Assembly (NCBI GenBank): GCA_030323885.1
Contig: CM059186.1
Span: 165,537,417-165,601,416, forward strand
Reading direction: 5' to 3'
Source of the DNA: Branchipolynoe longqiensis
Taxonomy: Eukaryota; Annelida; Polychaeta; Phyllodocida; Polynoidae
Length of the DNA stretch: 64,000 nt
Part shown: in pieces, positions 43,436 through 53,740 of the stretch
Position numbering within the stretch: the first letter of the stretch is position 1
Layout: every line of letters begins with the position of its first letter
Notes under the pieces: generated by a model
Seen by the model: only the letters and a program-made list of their open reading frames with translations
Databases searched by the model: none
Told to the model about the DNA's origin: nothing
Translations under genes and position numbers: made by a program

Positions 43436-46400
43436 ATTATTGTACGGGGAAATCTTCCCAGCGCATCTGTTGAGAGTTGTGCTAAACCCCTTGCGCACAA
43501 TCTCCCATCAGATTCGTGCAATGTGCACAGTGTGTCTACACCGTCTACATGTACAATCGGCGTCCGCCAGGTTTTCTTGGCTGGAATGCGATCAATGTGC
43601 GCGCAAAATGCGCGCAGCCCTGAGTCTGATCCGTGTATGGACTATATTTTAGAGAGAACTGGACTAAACCTACACAACGTGGAGGAAAGAGACCAGTTCG
43701 CCATGAACATTTTCCCACTGAATGGGAAAAGATGGTATGTCCCCATCAACATTAGAGAATCCAATGGATTCTTCCTTATTGATACCGGGGCGGCCATGTC
43801 CGTGATAGGAAAAGGATTCTTTGATAATCTCAACCTGAATACGCGTAACTTGGTCTCCGACGTGAGGCCTTTAAGTGTAACGGGACTAGTAATCCCACAA
43901 TTTGGTTGTACAGATATCCCGCTGGGTATCGCCAATCAGATATTTTACTCATCTGTATTGATAGTGGACATACCAGAGGATGGTATTCTGGGGAGCGATT
44001 GGATGTCATTTTACGAAGCCAGTCTCTCGCCACATAATGGGCTGCTGGAAATTCTGCAACCTTATAACTTGGTCACACACTGTCAGCTACGAACAGACTG
44101 CGGTCTTGCGTGCCTGGCAGAAGATGTTACATTAAATGCGCACCAAACGGTGGCGGCATTAATTTCAACCAGACATATAGAAGGGAAGGGTCAGTGCTTA
44201 ATTGAACCCGACCCTGAAGTACTCAGTTGTATGGGAGTCACAGCGGCTCCCTCGTTAATTTGTGGCGCAGACGGTGCTGTGTTACCGCTGTGTAACACTA
44301 CAGACGATTGTGTGCATTTGCGGCGAGGCCAGGTCATTGGCAACGCCTCTGAGGCCAGATCGCATGGTTCCATCAATAGTCCTACGGCCGCCATGGTGTT
44401 CGACTTACTCAAAAGAGAACGCGGCGTGGAGGGATTTGGAGGATCCCCAGAACCGGTTTTTCCTGTTGACAGAACGCAATTTGCGGGCCTGCCGCAAATT
44501 CCTGACTTCATACTATCCATGGCGGAGGCCACGCATTTGGAGCACGCGGAAGATAAAAAGAGAATCGCAGAATTCCTCTTCGAATTTTGCGATATATTCG
44601 CGAAACCGGATGCTAAACTGGGGTGGACAGATGTCGTACAACACCATATCGATGTCGGTGACAACGCCCCCTTTAGGATACCATACCGTAGGCTAATGGA
44701 CTCCAAGAAACAAGCCCTGGAGGACGAGGTTGCCAAAATGTTGGCGGCAGGGATCATTACGGATAGTACAAGTCCTTATAGTTCGCCCGTCCACCTTGTT
44801 ACCAAAAAGGATGGGACGTGGCGATTTTGTATAGATTATCGCAAGTTAAATGCTATGACGCGGAAAAATGCGTACCCGTTACCGCGGATAGACGAGAGCT
44901 TGGATAGTCTGGGAGGAAATAAGTGGTTCTGCACTTTGGATCTCCAATCTGGATACCATCAAGTCGCGATGCAACACGATGATCGGGAGAAAACTGCTTT
45001 CACAACTCATATAGGTCTATATGAGTGGAAGGTAATGCCCTTTGGTCTATGTAATGCTCCCGCCACCTTTGAGAAAATGATGGCGGAAATGTTAAACGGT
45101 CTACTGTTTACTCACTGTTTGGTATACTTAGACGACATTATAATATTCGGTGACACCGTTTCCACATGTCGTTCGCATTTACGAGAAGTTTTTCTAAGAC
45201 TTCGCAAATTTAAATTAAAACTTAAACCGTCCAAATGTCATCTATTCCGTAAGGAAACTGAATATTTGGGTAGAATTGTGTCTAGTGAGGGTATAAAAGC
45301 CGATCCTAAAAAGATTGAGGCTATAACCAATTGGCCAGCGCCTAAGTCTCCTAAAGAGACAAAAAGTTTGCTCGGTTTTGCTTCTTATTATCGAGATTTC
45401 ATTCCCCATTTTGCCGATGTAGTCGCTTCCATACAGGATGTGGCTAATGTCGGCACGCAAATATTTGCGTGGGGTATATCACAGGAAAATGCGTTCATTA
45501 ACCTGAAACGGCTTTTCGCCGATACACCAGTACTAGGGTACCCACGGCCTAGTGGACAATTTATCTTGGACACTGACGCTAGCGCATTTGCCATAGCAGG
45601 CGCATTAAGTCAAGTGCAAGACGAGGTTGAAGTACCCATTACCTTTGCCAGCAATAGGCTCAGTGCCTGTCAACGGCGTTATTGTACGACAAAAAGGGAG
45701 TTAATGGCGATAGTCGTATACACTAAAAAATGGCGTCATTATTTTTGGGATTCTGAATTCCAGATCCGTACTGACCATCATTCATTAAAATGGTTACTAA
45801 ATTTTAAAGAGGCGGAGGGTATGATAGGACGTTGGTTGGCGTGGTTGTCTGAATTTGGCCTCACCAACACGCAAATTACTTATCGACCCGGCTCTCAACA
45901 TATTAACGCTGACGCGCTTAGTCGCATTCCTGTACGTCGTTGTGGCATACCGGAATGTGACGATTGTGGGGCTCATACAGCGGTGGTTGCGTCCTTACTC
46001 CTGACTCCTGATGAGGAAAATAGCTTCCATTTCTGGACGCAAAATGAATTGCGTCAGGCTCAGGAAGCAGATGTGACATGCTCCACCGTTATTTCTTTGT
46101 TAAATGCGCACACGGTGAGACCTCCTAAGGATCTCGTAAGAGCGGAGAATACAGAAACTATTAAATTGTTAAACCAATGGAAACAGTTAACTGTAGTGAA
46201 TGGGGTGTTATGCAGGAATGCGCTCGACCCCCATTCTCTCATAACTCATCAACAACTCGTTATACCTTTCCTCTTACGAGAGGACATATTAATATTCTGC
46301 CACAGCCATCCCACCGCTGCGCATTTTGGAAGGGAGAGAACCCTAGACAAAATACGCACGCGATATTACTGGCCAGGCATGAATTCGCGTGTGCGCGATT

Positions 46401-47464
46401 GGGTTAAATCCTGCCCGAGATGCGCACTCATTAAACCAGGGCTGGGAATGGCTAAAATGCCGTTACAGCAACAAATGACAGGCCAACGTTGGGGGCGCCT
46501 GTCCTGTGACTTCGTCTCAGGATTTAAGCGCACTAACCGGGATAATTTGGTGATGTTGGTAGTACAGGACCACTTTACAAAATATGTACAAGTCTACCCA
46601 TTACGTAACCAAACGGCGGCAGTGGCCGCGCAAGCATTGGTGGATAATTGGATACTGATTTTCGGGGCTCCCCTTATATTACACTCAGATCAGGGCAGGG
46701 AGTTCGAGTCGGAATTATTCCAGACTATGCTCAAACTGATAGGCTGCTATAAAACCCGCACGAACCCTTACTGTCCCAGATCCAATGGCTTAGTTGAACG
46801 ATTTAATCGAACGTTAATTTCTGCTCTGGCCTGCATGGTCAATGAAGATCAGAGCGATTGGGATTTACATGCTAAGTACGTTGCACACGCATATAATTGC
46901 ACAATACACGCCGCTACCGGGGTTACTCCCAATACGTTGGTGTTTGGGGAAGAATTGCGCCTACCATGTGATTTGCAATTCGGAGTGTTAGACAAACATT
47001 CAGACGACGCTTGCACACCGGCTTTCGTCCGATGGTTGGAATGTTGTTTCCACAATGCGTATGGCAGGGTGCGTAATAGCACAGAGAAAAGTATTCAAAG
47101 AAATAAAAATTCTTATGGGAATGCTGACTTCCCACGGTTTGCAGTGGGTGACTTGGTGTTAAGATACCATGCTCCCACGGCACACATTAAACTCGCACCA
47201 AACTGGGACGGGCCTTGGAAGATTACTGAGGTCATATCTGATACGACGGTTATAATTAAGACGGCGTTATCAGCCGCTCGGAAATCAAATACAGGGCGTT
47301 TGAAATTGTACACCGGGCGGATTCCGTCAGATAGCCAAGACGGCGATAAATTAATTAACGCCGAGTCGGCGCGGAAACCCGATACGGCGCAATCTCAGGA
47401 GAAGACGCAGCTGTTGGTTCCCACCACCCGCGGTGAAACAAGCGCCGGGTCGAGCGACCGTTAA
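43391..47464 (+). CDS. pol: Pol polyprotein (protease, RT, RNase H, integrase)
   Basis: Expressed as a gag-pol fusion by -1 frameshifting; no ATG is needed (the frame has a GTG at 43424, used here for numbering). Aspartic protease: 'LIDTGAAMS' near residue 117 and 'ILGSDWM'. RT: 'KKDGTWRFCIDYRKLN', 'LDLQSGYHQ' and 'YLDDIIIF' (active-site YLDD near 567). RNase H: 'LDTDASAFAI' near 715, 'TKRELMAIV' and 'TDHHSL'. Integrase: HX4H…CX2C zinc domain near 958-1005, then the catalytic triad 'SCDFVSG', 'HSDQGREF', 'GLVERFNR' with 35 residues between the second Asp and Glu. The C-terminal part has 'GPWKI', GPY/F-like. No chromodomain seen. All catalytic residues are present and the frame is unbroken for about 1357 codons. 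Confidence 0.96.
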   Translation, partial: FFKLVPAATPEVLSAIIVRGNLPSASVESCAKPLAHNLPSDSCNVHSVSTPSTCTIGVRQVFLAGMRSMCAQNARSPESDPCMDYILERTGLNLHNVEERDQFAMNIFPLNGKRWYVPINIRESNGFFLIDTGAAMSVIGKGFFDNLNLNTRNLVSDVRPLSVTGLVIPQFGCTDIPLGIANQIFYSSVLIVDIPEDGILGSDWMSFYEASLSPHNGLLEILQPYNLVTHCQLRTDCGLACLAEDVTLNAHQTVAALISTRHIEGKGQCLIEPDPEVLSCMGVTAAPSLICGADGAVLPLCNTTDDCVHLRRGQVIGNASEARSHGSINSPTAAMVFDLLKRERGVEGFGGSPEPVFPVDRTQFAGLPQIPDFILSMAEATHLEHAEDKKRIAEFLFEFCDIFAKPDAKLGWTDVVQHHIDVGDNAPFRIPYRRLMDSKKQALEDEVAKMLAAGIITDSTSPYSSPVHLVTKKDGTWRFCIDYRKLNAMTRKNAYPLPRIDESLDSLGGNKWFCTLDLQSGYHQVAMQHDDREKTAFTTHIGLYEWKVMPFGLCNAPATFEKMMAEMLNGLLFTHCLVYLDDIIIFGDTVSTCRSHLREVFLRLRKFKLKLKPSKCHLFRKETEYLGRIVSSEGIKADPKKIEAITNWPAPKSPKETKSLLGFASYYRDFIPHFADVVASIQDVANVGTQIFAWGISQENAFINLKRLFADTPVLGYPRPSGQFILDTDASAFAIAGALSQVQDEVEVPITFASNRLSACQRRYCTTKRELMAIVVYTKKWRHYFWDSEFQIRTDHHSLKWLLNFKEAEGMIGRWLAWLSEFGLTNTQITYRPGSQHINADALSRIPVRRCGIPECDDCGAHTAVVASLLLTPDEENSFHFWTQNELRQAQEADVTCSTVISLLNAHTVRPPKDLVRAENTETIKLLNQWKQLTVVNGVLCRNALDPHSLITHQQLVIPFLLREDILIFCHSHPTAAHFGRERTLDKIRTRYYWPGMNSRVRDWVKSCPRCALIKPGLGMAKMPLQQQMTGQRWGRLSCDFVSGFKRTNRDNLVMLVVQDHFTKYVQVYPLRNQTAAVAAQALVDNWILIFGAPLILHSDQGREFESELFQTMLKLIGCYKTRTNPYCPRSNGLVERFNRTLISALACMVNEDQSDWDLHAKYVAHAYNCTIHAATGVTPNTLVFGEELRLPCDLQFGVLDKHSDDACTPAFVRWLECCFHNAYGRVRNSTEKSIQRNKNSYGNADFPRFAVGDLVLRYHAPTAHIKLAPNWDGPWKITEVISDTTVIIKTALSAARKSNTGRLKLYTGRIPSDSQDGDKLINAESARKPDTAQSQEKTQLLVPTTRGETSAGSSDR

Positions 47465-48021
47465 CATTTATTAGTCAGAAGTCGGGGTGAGAGGCGATCA
47501 AATTACAAAGGACATCGGTTTATGTTATATTTTATATACCGGTCTATGCCATAATTATGAAGGAGGGTAAGAAAATCGCCGCCCTCCCGTGACTTTTACT
47601 TACGATACATCTTTAAGTTATACGACCCCTTTTATAAGGCTCATTAACTTACTTGGGAGACAATTCCGTACTACTGGGGGACGGGGGAAGCAAAATTAGA
47701 TATTGCATATCATCAGCCCCCATGAAACTCCAACAGTAAAATGCGTACATTGATAAGGATTTAGCCTACCTATCGACGGTGCAACTATGGTATAGCCCAA
47801 CATAAAAATGCGTACACATACACCATAAGAACACCAACAGTAAAATGAGTACATCTATTAGAATTACCGAATATATACATCCAACCTTAAAAAGAACTGT
47901 ACATACACAACATAACAACGACAATGAATGGTAATGTATAAAATTTATTTAATATTAAAAAAAAAAAAAAATATATATATTTATTTAAAGTTAAAAACAA
48001 ATTTTTTTTAATTAAAGTAAA
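47465..48021. other. Intergenic between pol and the antisense gene
   Basis: AT-rich. 47690-47900 repeats 'caacagtaaaatg(c/a)gtacat'. On the minus strand AATAAA lies at 47980-47985, about 37 nt past the stop of the antisense gene, and again at 47944-47949. Confidence 0.6.
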
Positions 48022-49065
48022 TTACACGGTTTCCTGGTGGGCGGCCCGCACGCAAGAGGCGATGCAGCGGGCCCACCTCTTCTTGGTGGCGCCCGTCGCG
48101 TGCACGCCGTCCACCAGCCTGTCAAAGTGGGTAGCCCCCCGTGAGGTGATGGTGGCGGCGAGATCAGGGGTTGGCTGGCCGGCCTCGGCATTTAGCCGCC
48201 GGAGAATGTCATTGTACAAGGCCAACGCACCGTCGATGGTCTCCTGCGGAGAATAAAATATCATCATATAACTAAATTGCAGAGAATACATAAGTAATAC
48301 CATCAGCATTATCGTGCTAGATAAACTATTGCGTATCAGGGTTTCCTTTCCCATCAGGATTCAACACGGCAATCTAAGATGATTAGCTTGGTTAAAGTCG
48401 TACTTAAAAAGGGTTCCCTTTCCATCACGATAAACTACAGCCTCACCTGATCCGCGTGAGGGCGGGGATGCGCCCGATGGTAGGACGCGTACTGGGTCGC
48501 CGTCCACCTTCGCCGTGCCGGGTGGTTGGCGTCGGCCAGGTTGACCGAGGGGATGGTCGCCACGCTCACCCTTCCCGTGTAGACGGTCCGGAGGAGGACG
48601 AGCGATTCCTCCCTCCGGACCCCCAGTCCACCGAGAATCTCCATCGAGAACGGCGGGACCGCGCCGTTGTCGTTCGGGTACGCCGGTCCCGGGACGTGAC
48701 GTCGCAGATCCCGGCGGCCAGGACCACGTAGTCAGGTCGAAATTCCCTGAAAGGAAATATGACCCTTAGATTTGCGCGCTACAACAGTTTTTCTTACAAA
48801 TGTAATAATAAAAAAAATACAGTTGAGGAAATTGCGTGCGGGGGAGACCTCTAATATAAGCATTGCGCCCCCATCCCTGAATGAAAATGTAAACAGCGAC
48901 TTGTTTAAAATTTCACGTACCGTATCCCCGCCACCGACAGTCGCATGGCATCCATATAACCCTTTCCAGGGTGCGTAAAAACGCGAAACTCGTGCTCCTC
49001 CACGAGCCGGTCGAGGTGACGCTGCAGCCCGACCCCCGGGAGTCGCAGATTACGGCGACGCGCAT
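48022..49065 (-). CDS. Antisense three-exon SGNH/GDSL-hydrolase-like gene
   Basis: Exons on the minus strand: 49065-48921, 48747-48447, 48243-48022. Splice sites are canonical: ACG|GTACGT, then TTTCAG|G; CAG|GTGAGG, then CCGCAG|G. Phases agree across both junctions. The ATG at 49063-49065 opens 'MRVAVICDSRG': block I with the nucleophile Ser in DSRG. Exon 2 has 'YVVLAAGICDVTS' (block III, GxND-like) and 'ATIPSVNL'. Exon 3 has 'RLVDGVHATG' (block V, Asp-His). About 222 residues, a normal single-domain SGNH size, with no signal peptide. Such enzymes are esterases or lipases acting on O-acyl groups; the substrate is unknown. Two G runs (complement at 49033-49037 and 48688-48690) appear one G short, so each exon changes frame once: decay or assembly error. 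Minus-strand polyadenylation signals follow. Confidence 0.8.
48244..48446 (-). other. Intron 2 of the antisense gene
   Basis: 203 bp, AT-rich. Donor GTGAGG, acceptor 'ttttattctccgcag'. Confidence 0.75.
48748..48920 (-). other. Intron 1 of the antisense gene
   Basis: 173 bp. Donor GTACGT, acceptor 'tttcctttcag'. It contains the only stops between the two coding blocks. Confidence 0.75.
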
Positions 49066-50506
49066 TTTTCTTTCTGGGTATGGAGGTTAGAGAGATTGCT
49101 TACTACGTGTCGTCGTTGCAATGGCAGCAGTTAAACTGTGCCCAAGCCAACGCGCCCGTGCACCCAGTCTCTGCAATAGTCAGCTGGTACCAGTGCCGCG
49201 GTACATTATAACCCTTACGTTTATTATATTGTATTTATTTCCATGGGGGAATGAGTATCCAGCATTTAGCTGATTGAGGAAGACGGGAGAAAATAAATAC
49301 TGGAAGCCATTTCTGTCAGTTCAGGAAATTTTATTGTAAAATCCAGCAGGCTATTTGCGCACGGCGCATTGGTATATAGTGATGGGGACATACCCGTGTT
49401 GCGCAAAGTTCAGGGTGGCGTATAAATCCCCCAGAACTGTCTCAGGGGACTATATGAGTGTGACGTCATGGTACGGTGTTTACTATGACGAACATTCCAA
49501 AATATAAATTTAACTAGCAGGCATTTGCGTGATAAAATAAATAAATAAACGGAGTATTGCATTACATACACTATACGTGTACTATCTTAGTACGAAAATA
49601 ATCGCTCCACTAGCGATAGAGGTGATACGGGAATGTAAACAAGCCCGGCGTAAACAGCGGGTGATAAAAACAACCCGTAAATAAAAAGATATTATCTACG
49701 TATCAACATTATATCTTAACAGATTAAAATAGATATACGGTTGATATGTACTCAAGGTAATCTGGGTTTCAGCTCCCCAACACCCTTATTCGTACTATGA
49801 TCAACCGGATTAATTCTACACAAAACTGACCCCGTGTTGGTGACATTACGAACGGGTCGAGTTGTTGACACCCATTCGGCTACGTAAAAATTATATAAAT
49901 AAACCCTTATCGTATTACATTGGTCGAAAAAAGAAAATAAAATTTAAAAAAAAAGTTCGTAAAATGCGCTGACTAACGATTAGATCCCCTAATCGCCCAT
50001 TTTATAAATTGTAAACAAGGTATTAGGGCAAATGTCAGCACAATACACGACTTTGGTAGATCGAATGCATTCGTTCTAAGGTGGGTGAGCCTGGTGCAGG
50101 CGGCCCCGTTGCCATGGAAAACCAAGGCCCTCCGTGACCTAATTTGCGCGGGAACCGGGTCAACTCGGGTTTCCCGCCTAAACGCGAGCCTGCCATTGGT
50201 TGACGGCTAACAGGAACGCGCTGCCGCGCACTTGCGGCTAGCAAGGCCGTACAGAACTTCAGTCTTCACTCAGCTTACACTGGGTGCAGACTCCACAAAA
50301 GCTTCTTGCGAACTCGTCGGTTTTTTGCCGGTCTATTTATCTAATAGGCCGGGTACTCTCCTGGTAGGTAGCTACCTAGTGAGGGGGATCACGAGCAAGC
50401 GTTTTGGTTATTGTCTTGTCGGTAAGAAAAAAAAAGGGAGGTACGTAAATAGCCACTGGTCTGGTCATCGGTCGGGGAGCAGGCCTGGTCGCGCAAGCGA
50501 TCAGGC
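49066..50506. other. Divergent intergenic region
   Basis: About 1.4 kb between the starts of the antisense gene and the sense ORF3, so it should hold promoters for one or both. No clear core promoter. Minus-strand 'gttataatg' near 49203 and plus-strand 'tataaataaacc' near 49893 are weak TATA candidates. TTGCGC motifs lie at 49354, 49398 and 50142. Confidence 0.5.
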
Positions 50507-53500
50507 ATGGAATCGGCCACCTCCGCCTTGGGAGGTTCGGGTAAGGGTCCCGACCAAAACCCTCTGACGTGCAACGTGTTGCATAAGGACACCGGTAGGA
50601 TATCGGTGTTTACAGTTTGCGACTGGAATCTCCTCACACCTGAGGTGAGACTGGCCCAAGGCCTATCATTGGTGATAGGCAATGCTTCCGCGGAAGCTTC
50701 CTGTAGTCAGTCTGGGCCCACCTCGTGGGCTGACAGCAAGACAACCGCCCCTCACGTCAGCCCCATGGTGACTGAGGAGGAATTTACTTTGGTCACCAAC
50801 AGGCGCCCGAAGGATCTTGATCAGGAAGATGAGCCTACCCCCTCATCTTCAGGTAAGTCGTCTAATGTTCGACTTTCTAAAGCAGAGGCAGTGAGACGTT
50901 CACCACGAAAACGGTCGTCGGAACGTGTAGCTGCGCGAAACCCTTCCGCACGGGAGGCGGAAGGAAAAATTCCTGCCACAACATCAAAAGCTGTGACAAG
51001 GGATTACGTGTCAGATGAGGAGGATACACCACCTGCTGACCCAACTTTGGACCCACTTTACGGTACGATGGCACTTCGTCTCGACCGCCTGGAGAAGGGT
51101 GAGTTACAATGGGATAGCGATATCCCAGTTGCTACTATTCCTGAGAGGTATCCCCACTTAGTGAATTGCGGTTACAATAGCCGCACTCTTGGTTCTGTCC
51201 CTATAAGGAAGGCAGCTGAATTGGGTATGTTGCAGGAATCTATACTGCGGGAGAGATATTTCGACCCCCCACGCCCAAACCGTACATTAGCCATGTATAT
51301 GTTGCCCCCAACACCTACTGGCCGATGCAAATTGCGCCTCCCCCCTGTCCAACGGGAAAATGGGGAGGATTCAGATGTAGAGGACTGGGTAGATGATCAT
51401 CAATCCGGCCTTCAGCCCTATGTACAGCGTATCCACAGTGTCATCACTGAGGTGCGTGGTCTAGCTAAGTCGCCTTATCGGCCGCAAGATATTGCGCACT
51501 TGAAATTTGTTAGGCATACTTTCCGCCCAAAAGACAAGTGTCTATTTTGTAAATACTTCCTGGAACGCCCCAGCGCTATCCCAGAAAACTTGAAACACCC
51601 TAACCGCCGCTATAGGCGTTGGGATGTATTGGCTCGTCACATTTGTGAAGAGCATTTGTATACTGTGCCTAGATGGTCGTGCGACGACCACCGTTCCGCA
51701 GCGTGCCCGTTCACTAAATCGACGGGTAAACCCTTCTCGACTCACCGAAGGGGTCTCATGTTACGCCATTTAATGTCGTACGGCATTTGCGCCAAGTCGG
51801 GTCACAAGCGCCCGCAGTCCACCATAAGGAAATTGGCGCGTGTAGCTAAAGATCCGTCCTTGTCGGATAACTGTAGGTATACCTTCATTCCGGAGTTTAA
51901 TGCCGAGCGCGGCCGCCAAATTCTCGCCGAGACTTTGCGGTTACCGATATCTGCGCACACTGTAGCAGTGTGCATATACGGAGGCGTCACCTTAGGCGAA
52001 AAAGCTTATTTTTCCGCAGGCAGACGCCGTCTTAAAGAAAAGTTGGATAGAGAGGACGGTATCGTTACCGGTCCTACCACGTCCGGGGGCCGCGGCCACA
52101 GGTCCCGCCGAGGCCGTCCCCAGCCCCCACAACCCCGCCCCTTTAGAGCGGATAAAGTCGAGACAGGTATTTCGTATGCCTCAGCGGTGGTGGATCCTCC
52201 CACAGAGGACCCGCCTCTCGAACGGACCGCGGCGCAAATCGCGCGCGGCGATGAACTGCAACAGTTTGGAGAGAAGGAAAGCGCACGCTTGGCTGCCCTT
52301 CGCCCCAAACCTGCGGCGGCTCCTACCACGGTATCGGCGCCCGTCCAATCGACGAAACGCAAGGGCGCCAGACCCCTGGATCCTTCACTGCCCACAGTGG
52401 GATCCATTCCCGCCTCGCTCCGTCGCGACTTAAAACGACGAGCTTCTGAGATGGCCACCGCGGCTTCAACCGACGCGCAGCCATCCACTAGTACAGACGC
52501 TCCATTCCAGCCGGATTTATCACCGGCTGCAAAGAAGCGCCTTATAGAGCGTTATAATTGCTTACCGCCTTCCGTCCATGAGGTCCTCGCGCGGGACTCC
52601 GGCCCGGAGTCAATTGAGACAATGGACTTTTTCATGAATATGGTAAGTTCTATGTCCACTTTCTGGGTAAATCGTCTGGACGCAGTCAAAGTGACTTGCG
52701 CGCAGACGATGTGGGAAACTTCTCAAAAGGAGATTGAGGATACTAAAGCAGAGGCGAAAGCCCAAGTCAAAGCGGCCGACGATCGTTACCGTTTTATGAT
52801 GGATCATTATGATCGACAGCTCCACCAATGGGAGGAGATGAACATGAAGTTCAACTTCAGGTTCGGCGTATCCGCCCTGCAGTGGGACGGCTCTTTTGAG
52901 ACGTTGGATTTTTCCGGCGTCCCACAGTCCGTCCTCCGACCGTACTTCACTGGCAGTACGGAAGCCGCACAGGTCTCTGCTTCAGGTGACCATACAGCGA
53001 ATGTGGCAGAGGAATCTACTTCCTCTGCTGCGCCAGCTGCTCCAGTTAACTGGATCCCGGGGAGCGCCACAGTCAAACCCTTGGGACCCTACGTTGCGCG
53101 TACGCAAATTGCGCCCCCCATGGTTTCCCTCAAAGGGAAAACCGACAAGCCTAAGGGGAAATCAGCCGTGGCAAGCCCAAATTTGCTGCCGCCTACCCTG
53201 AGTCCACACCCATCTATGAGTGTGGATATTGTACCGTCCCCACCTTTACGTGAGGAAATCGTACCGCTTCCACCCGCGAGGGCGGAAATCGTGCCGCTTC
53301 CACCTATCATGGCGGAAGTCGTGGCCCCACCGCCACGTTCACCTCCGAGGGATCCCATTGTATCCCCCGTTAATGTCGAGTCGTCGCTGAGTAGTTTTGC
53401 AGAATCCTGCAAAGTTTTTAACGATCAGACCGCACGTGACTGCGCGCATTTGGCGCCGGCTTCCCGTATCACGACGCCGTTGTTAGCACCAGAGCACGAC

Positions 53501-53740
53501 GACCTCGAACAGTTATCACCGTTCACCTTACCGGTAACTCCTGGAGGGCCCACCCCCCTCAGCGAAACTCCGCTGATTTTTACCTCCGACGAGGAGGGAG
53601 AGTATTCGGATGCGATCTCCGATATAACAGTATGTTCGGTAAATATGGATACCGACGAAATCCCGGAACCGAGGGCCGGATCACCGCCTGCCTGCGAGCC
53701 CCACTCACCCGAGCTCCAGGAAGAGCTCACTGTCGATTAG
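50507..53740 (+). CDS. ORF3, 1077-residue orphan protein with zinc-finger-like motifs
   Basis: Not recognised. Clean ATG (50507, ggcATGG) and one unbroken frame to TAG. Residues 1-200 are Ser/Lys/acidic and look disordered ('RRSPRKRSSERVAARNP'). The core at about 200-500 is more regular. It has 'KCLFCKYF' (about 345), 'ARHICEEHL' (about 378), 'WSCDDHRSAACPF' (about 391-400) and 'HRRGLMLRHL' (about 412), which together look like two Cys2-His2-type zinc sites. Arg/Gly-rich 'GGRGHRSRRGR' is near 525. A coiled-coil-like charged helix lies at about 740-775 ('EIEDTKAEAKAQVKAADDR'). Pro-rich repeats 'EIVPLPP(A/I)' are at about 905-940, with an acidic tail 'TSDEEGEYSDAISD'. No signal peptide or membrane segment, so it is not an envelope. 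A nucleic-acid-binding accessory or second structural protein is possible. AATAAA at 53905. Confidence 0.8.
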   Translation: MESATSALGGSGKGPDQNPLTCNVLHKDTGRISVFTVCDWNLLTPEVRLAQGLSLVIGNASAEASCSQSGPTSWADSKTTAPHVSPMVTEEEFTLVTNRRPKDLDQEDEPTPSSSGKSSNVRLSKAEAVRRSPRKRSSERVAARNPSAREAEGKIPATTSKAVTRDYVSDEEDTPPADPTLDPLYGTMALRLDRLEKGELQWDSDIPVATIPERYPHLVNCGYNSRTLGSVPIRKAAELGMLQESILRERYFDPPRPNRTLAMYMLPPTPTGRCKLRLPPVQRENGEDSDVEDWVDDHQSGLQPYVQRIHSVITEVRGLAKSPYRPQDIAHLKFVRHTFRPKDKCLFCKYFLERPSAIPENLKHPNRRYRRWDVLARHICEEHLYTVPRWSCDDHRSAACPFTKSTGKPFSTHRRGLMLRHLMSYGICAKSGHKRPQSTIRKLARVAKDPSLSDNCRYTFIPEFNAERGRQILAETLRLPISAHTVAVCIYGGVTLGEKAYFSAGRRRLKEKLDREDGIVTGPTTSGGRGHRSRRGRPQPPQPRPFRADKVETGISYASAVVDPPTEDPPLERTAAQIARGDELQQFGEKESARLAALRPKPAAAPTTVSAPVQSTKRKGARPLDPSLPTVGSIPASLRRDLKRRASEMATAASTDAQPSTSTDAPFQPDLSPAAKKRLIERYNCLPPSVHEVLARDSGPESIETMDFFMNMVSSMSTFWVNRLDAVKVTCAQTMWETSQKEIEDTKAEAKAQVKAADDRYRFMMDHYDRQLHQWEEMNMKFNFRFGVSALQWDGSFETLDFSGVPQSVLRPYFTGSTEAAQVSASGDHTANVAEESTSSAAPAAPVNWIPGSATVKPLGPYVARTQIAPPMVSLKGKTDKPKGKSAVASPNLLPPTLSPHPSMSVDIVPSPPLREEIVPLPPARAEIVPLPPIMAEVVAPPPRSPPRDPIVSPVNVESSLSSFAESCKVFNDQTARDCAHLAPASRITTPLLAPEHDDLEQLSPFTLPVTPGGPTPLSETPLIFTSDEEGEYSDAISDITVCSVNMDTDEIPEPRAGSPPACEPHSPELQEELTVD

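Noticed and set aside
50507..53740. Envelope gene, by position after pol
   Set aside because: No signal peptide, membrane segment or furin-like site. The composition and Cys/His clusters suggest a nucleic-acid-binding protein.
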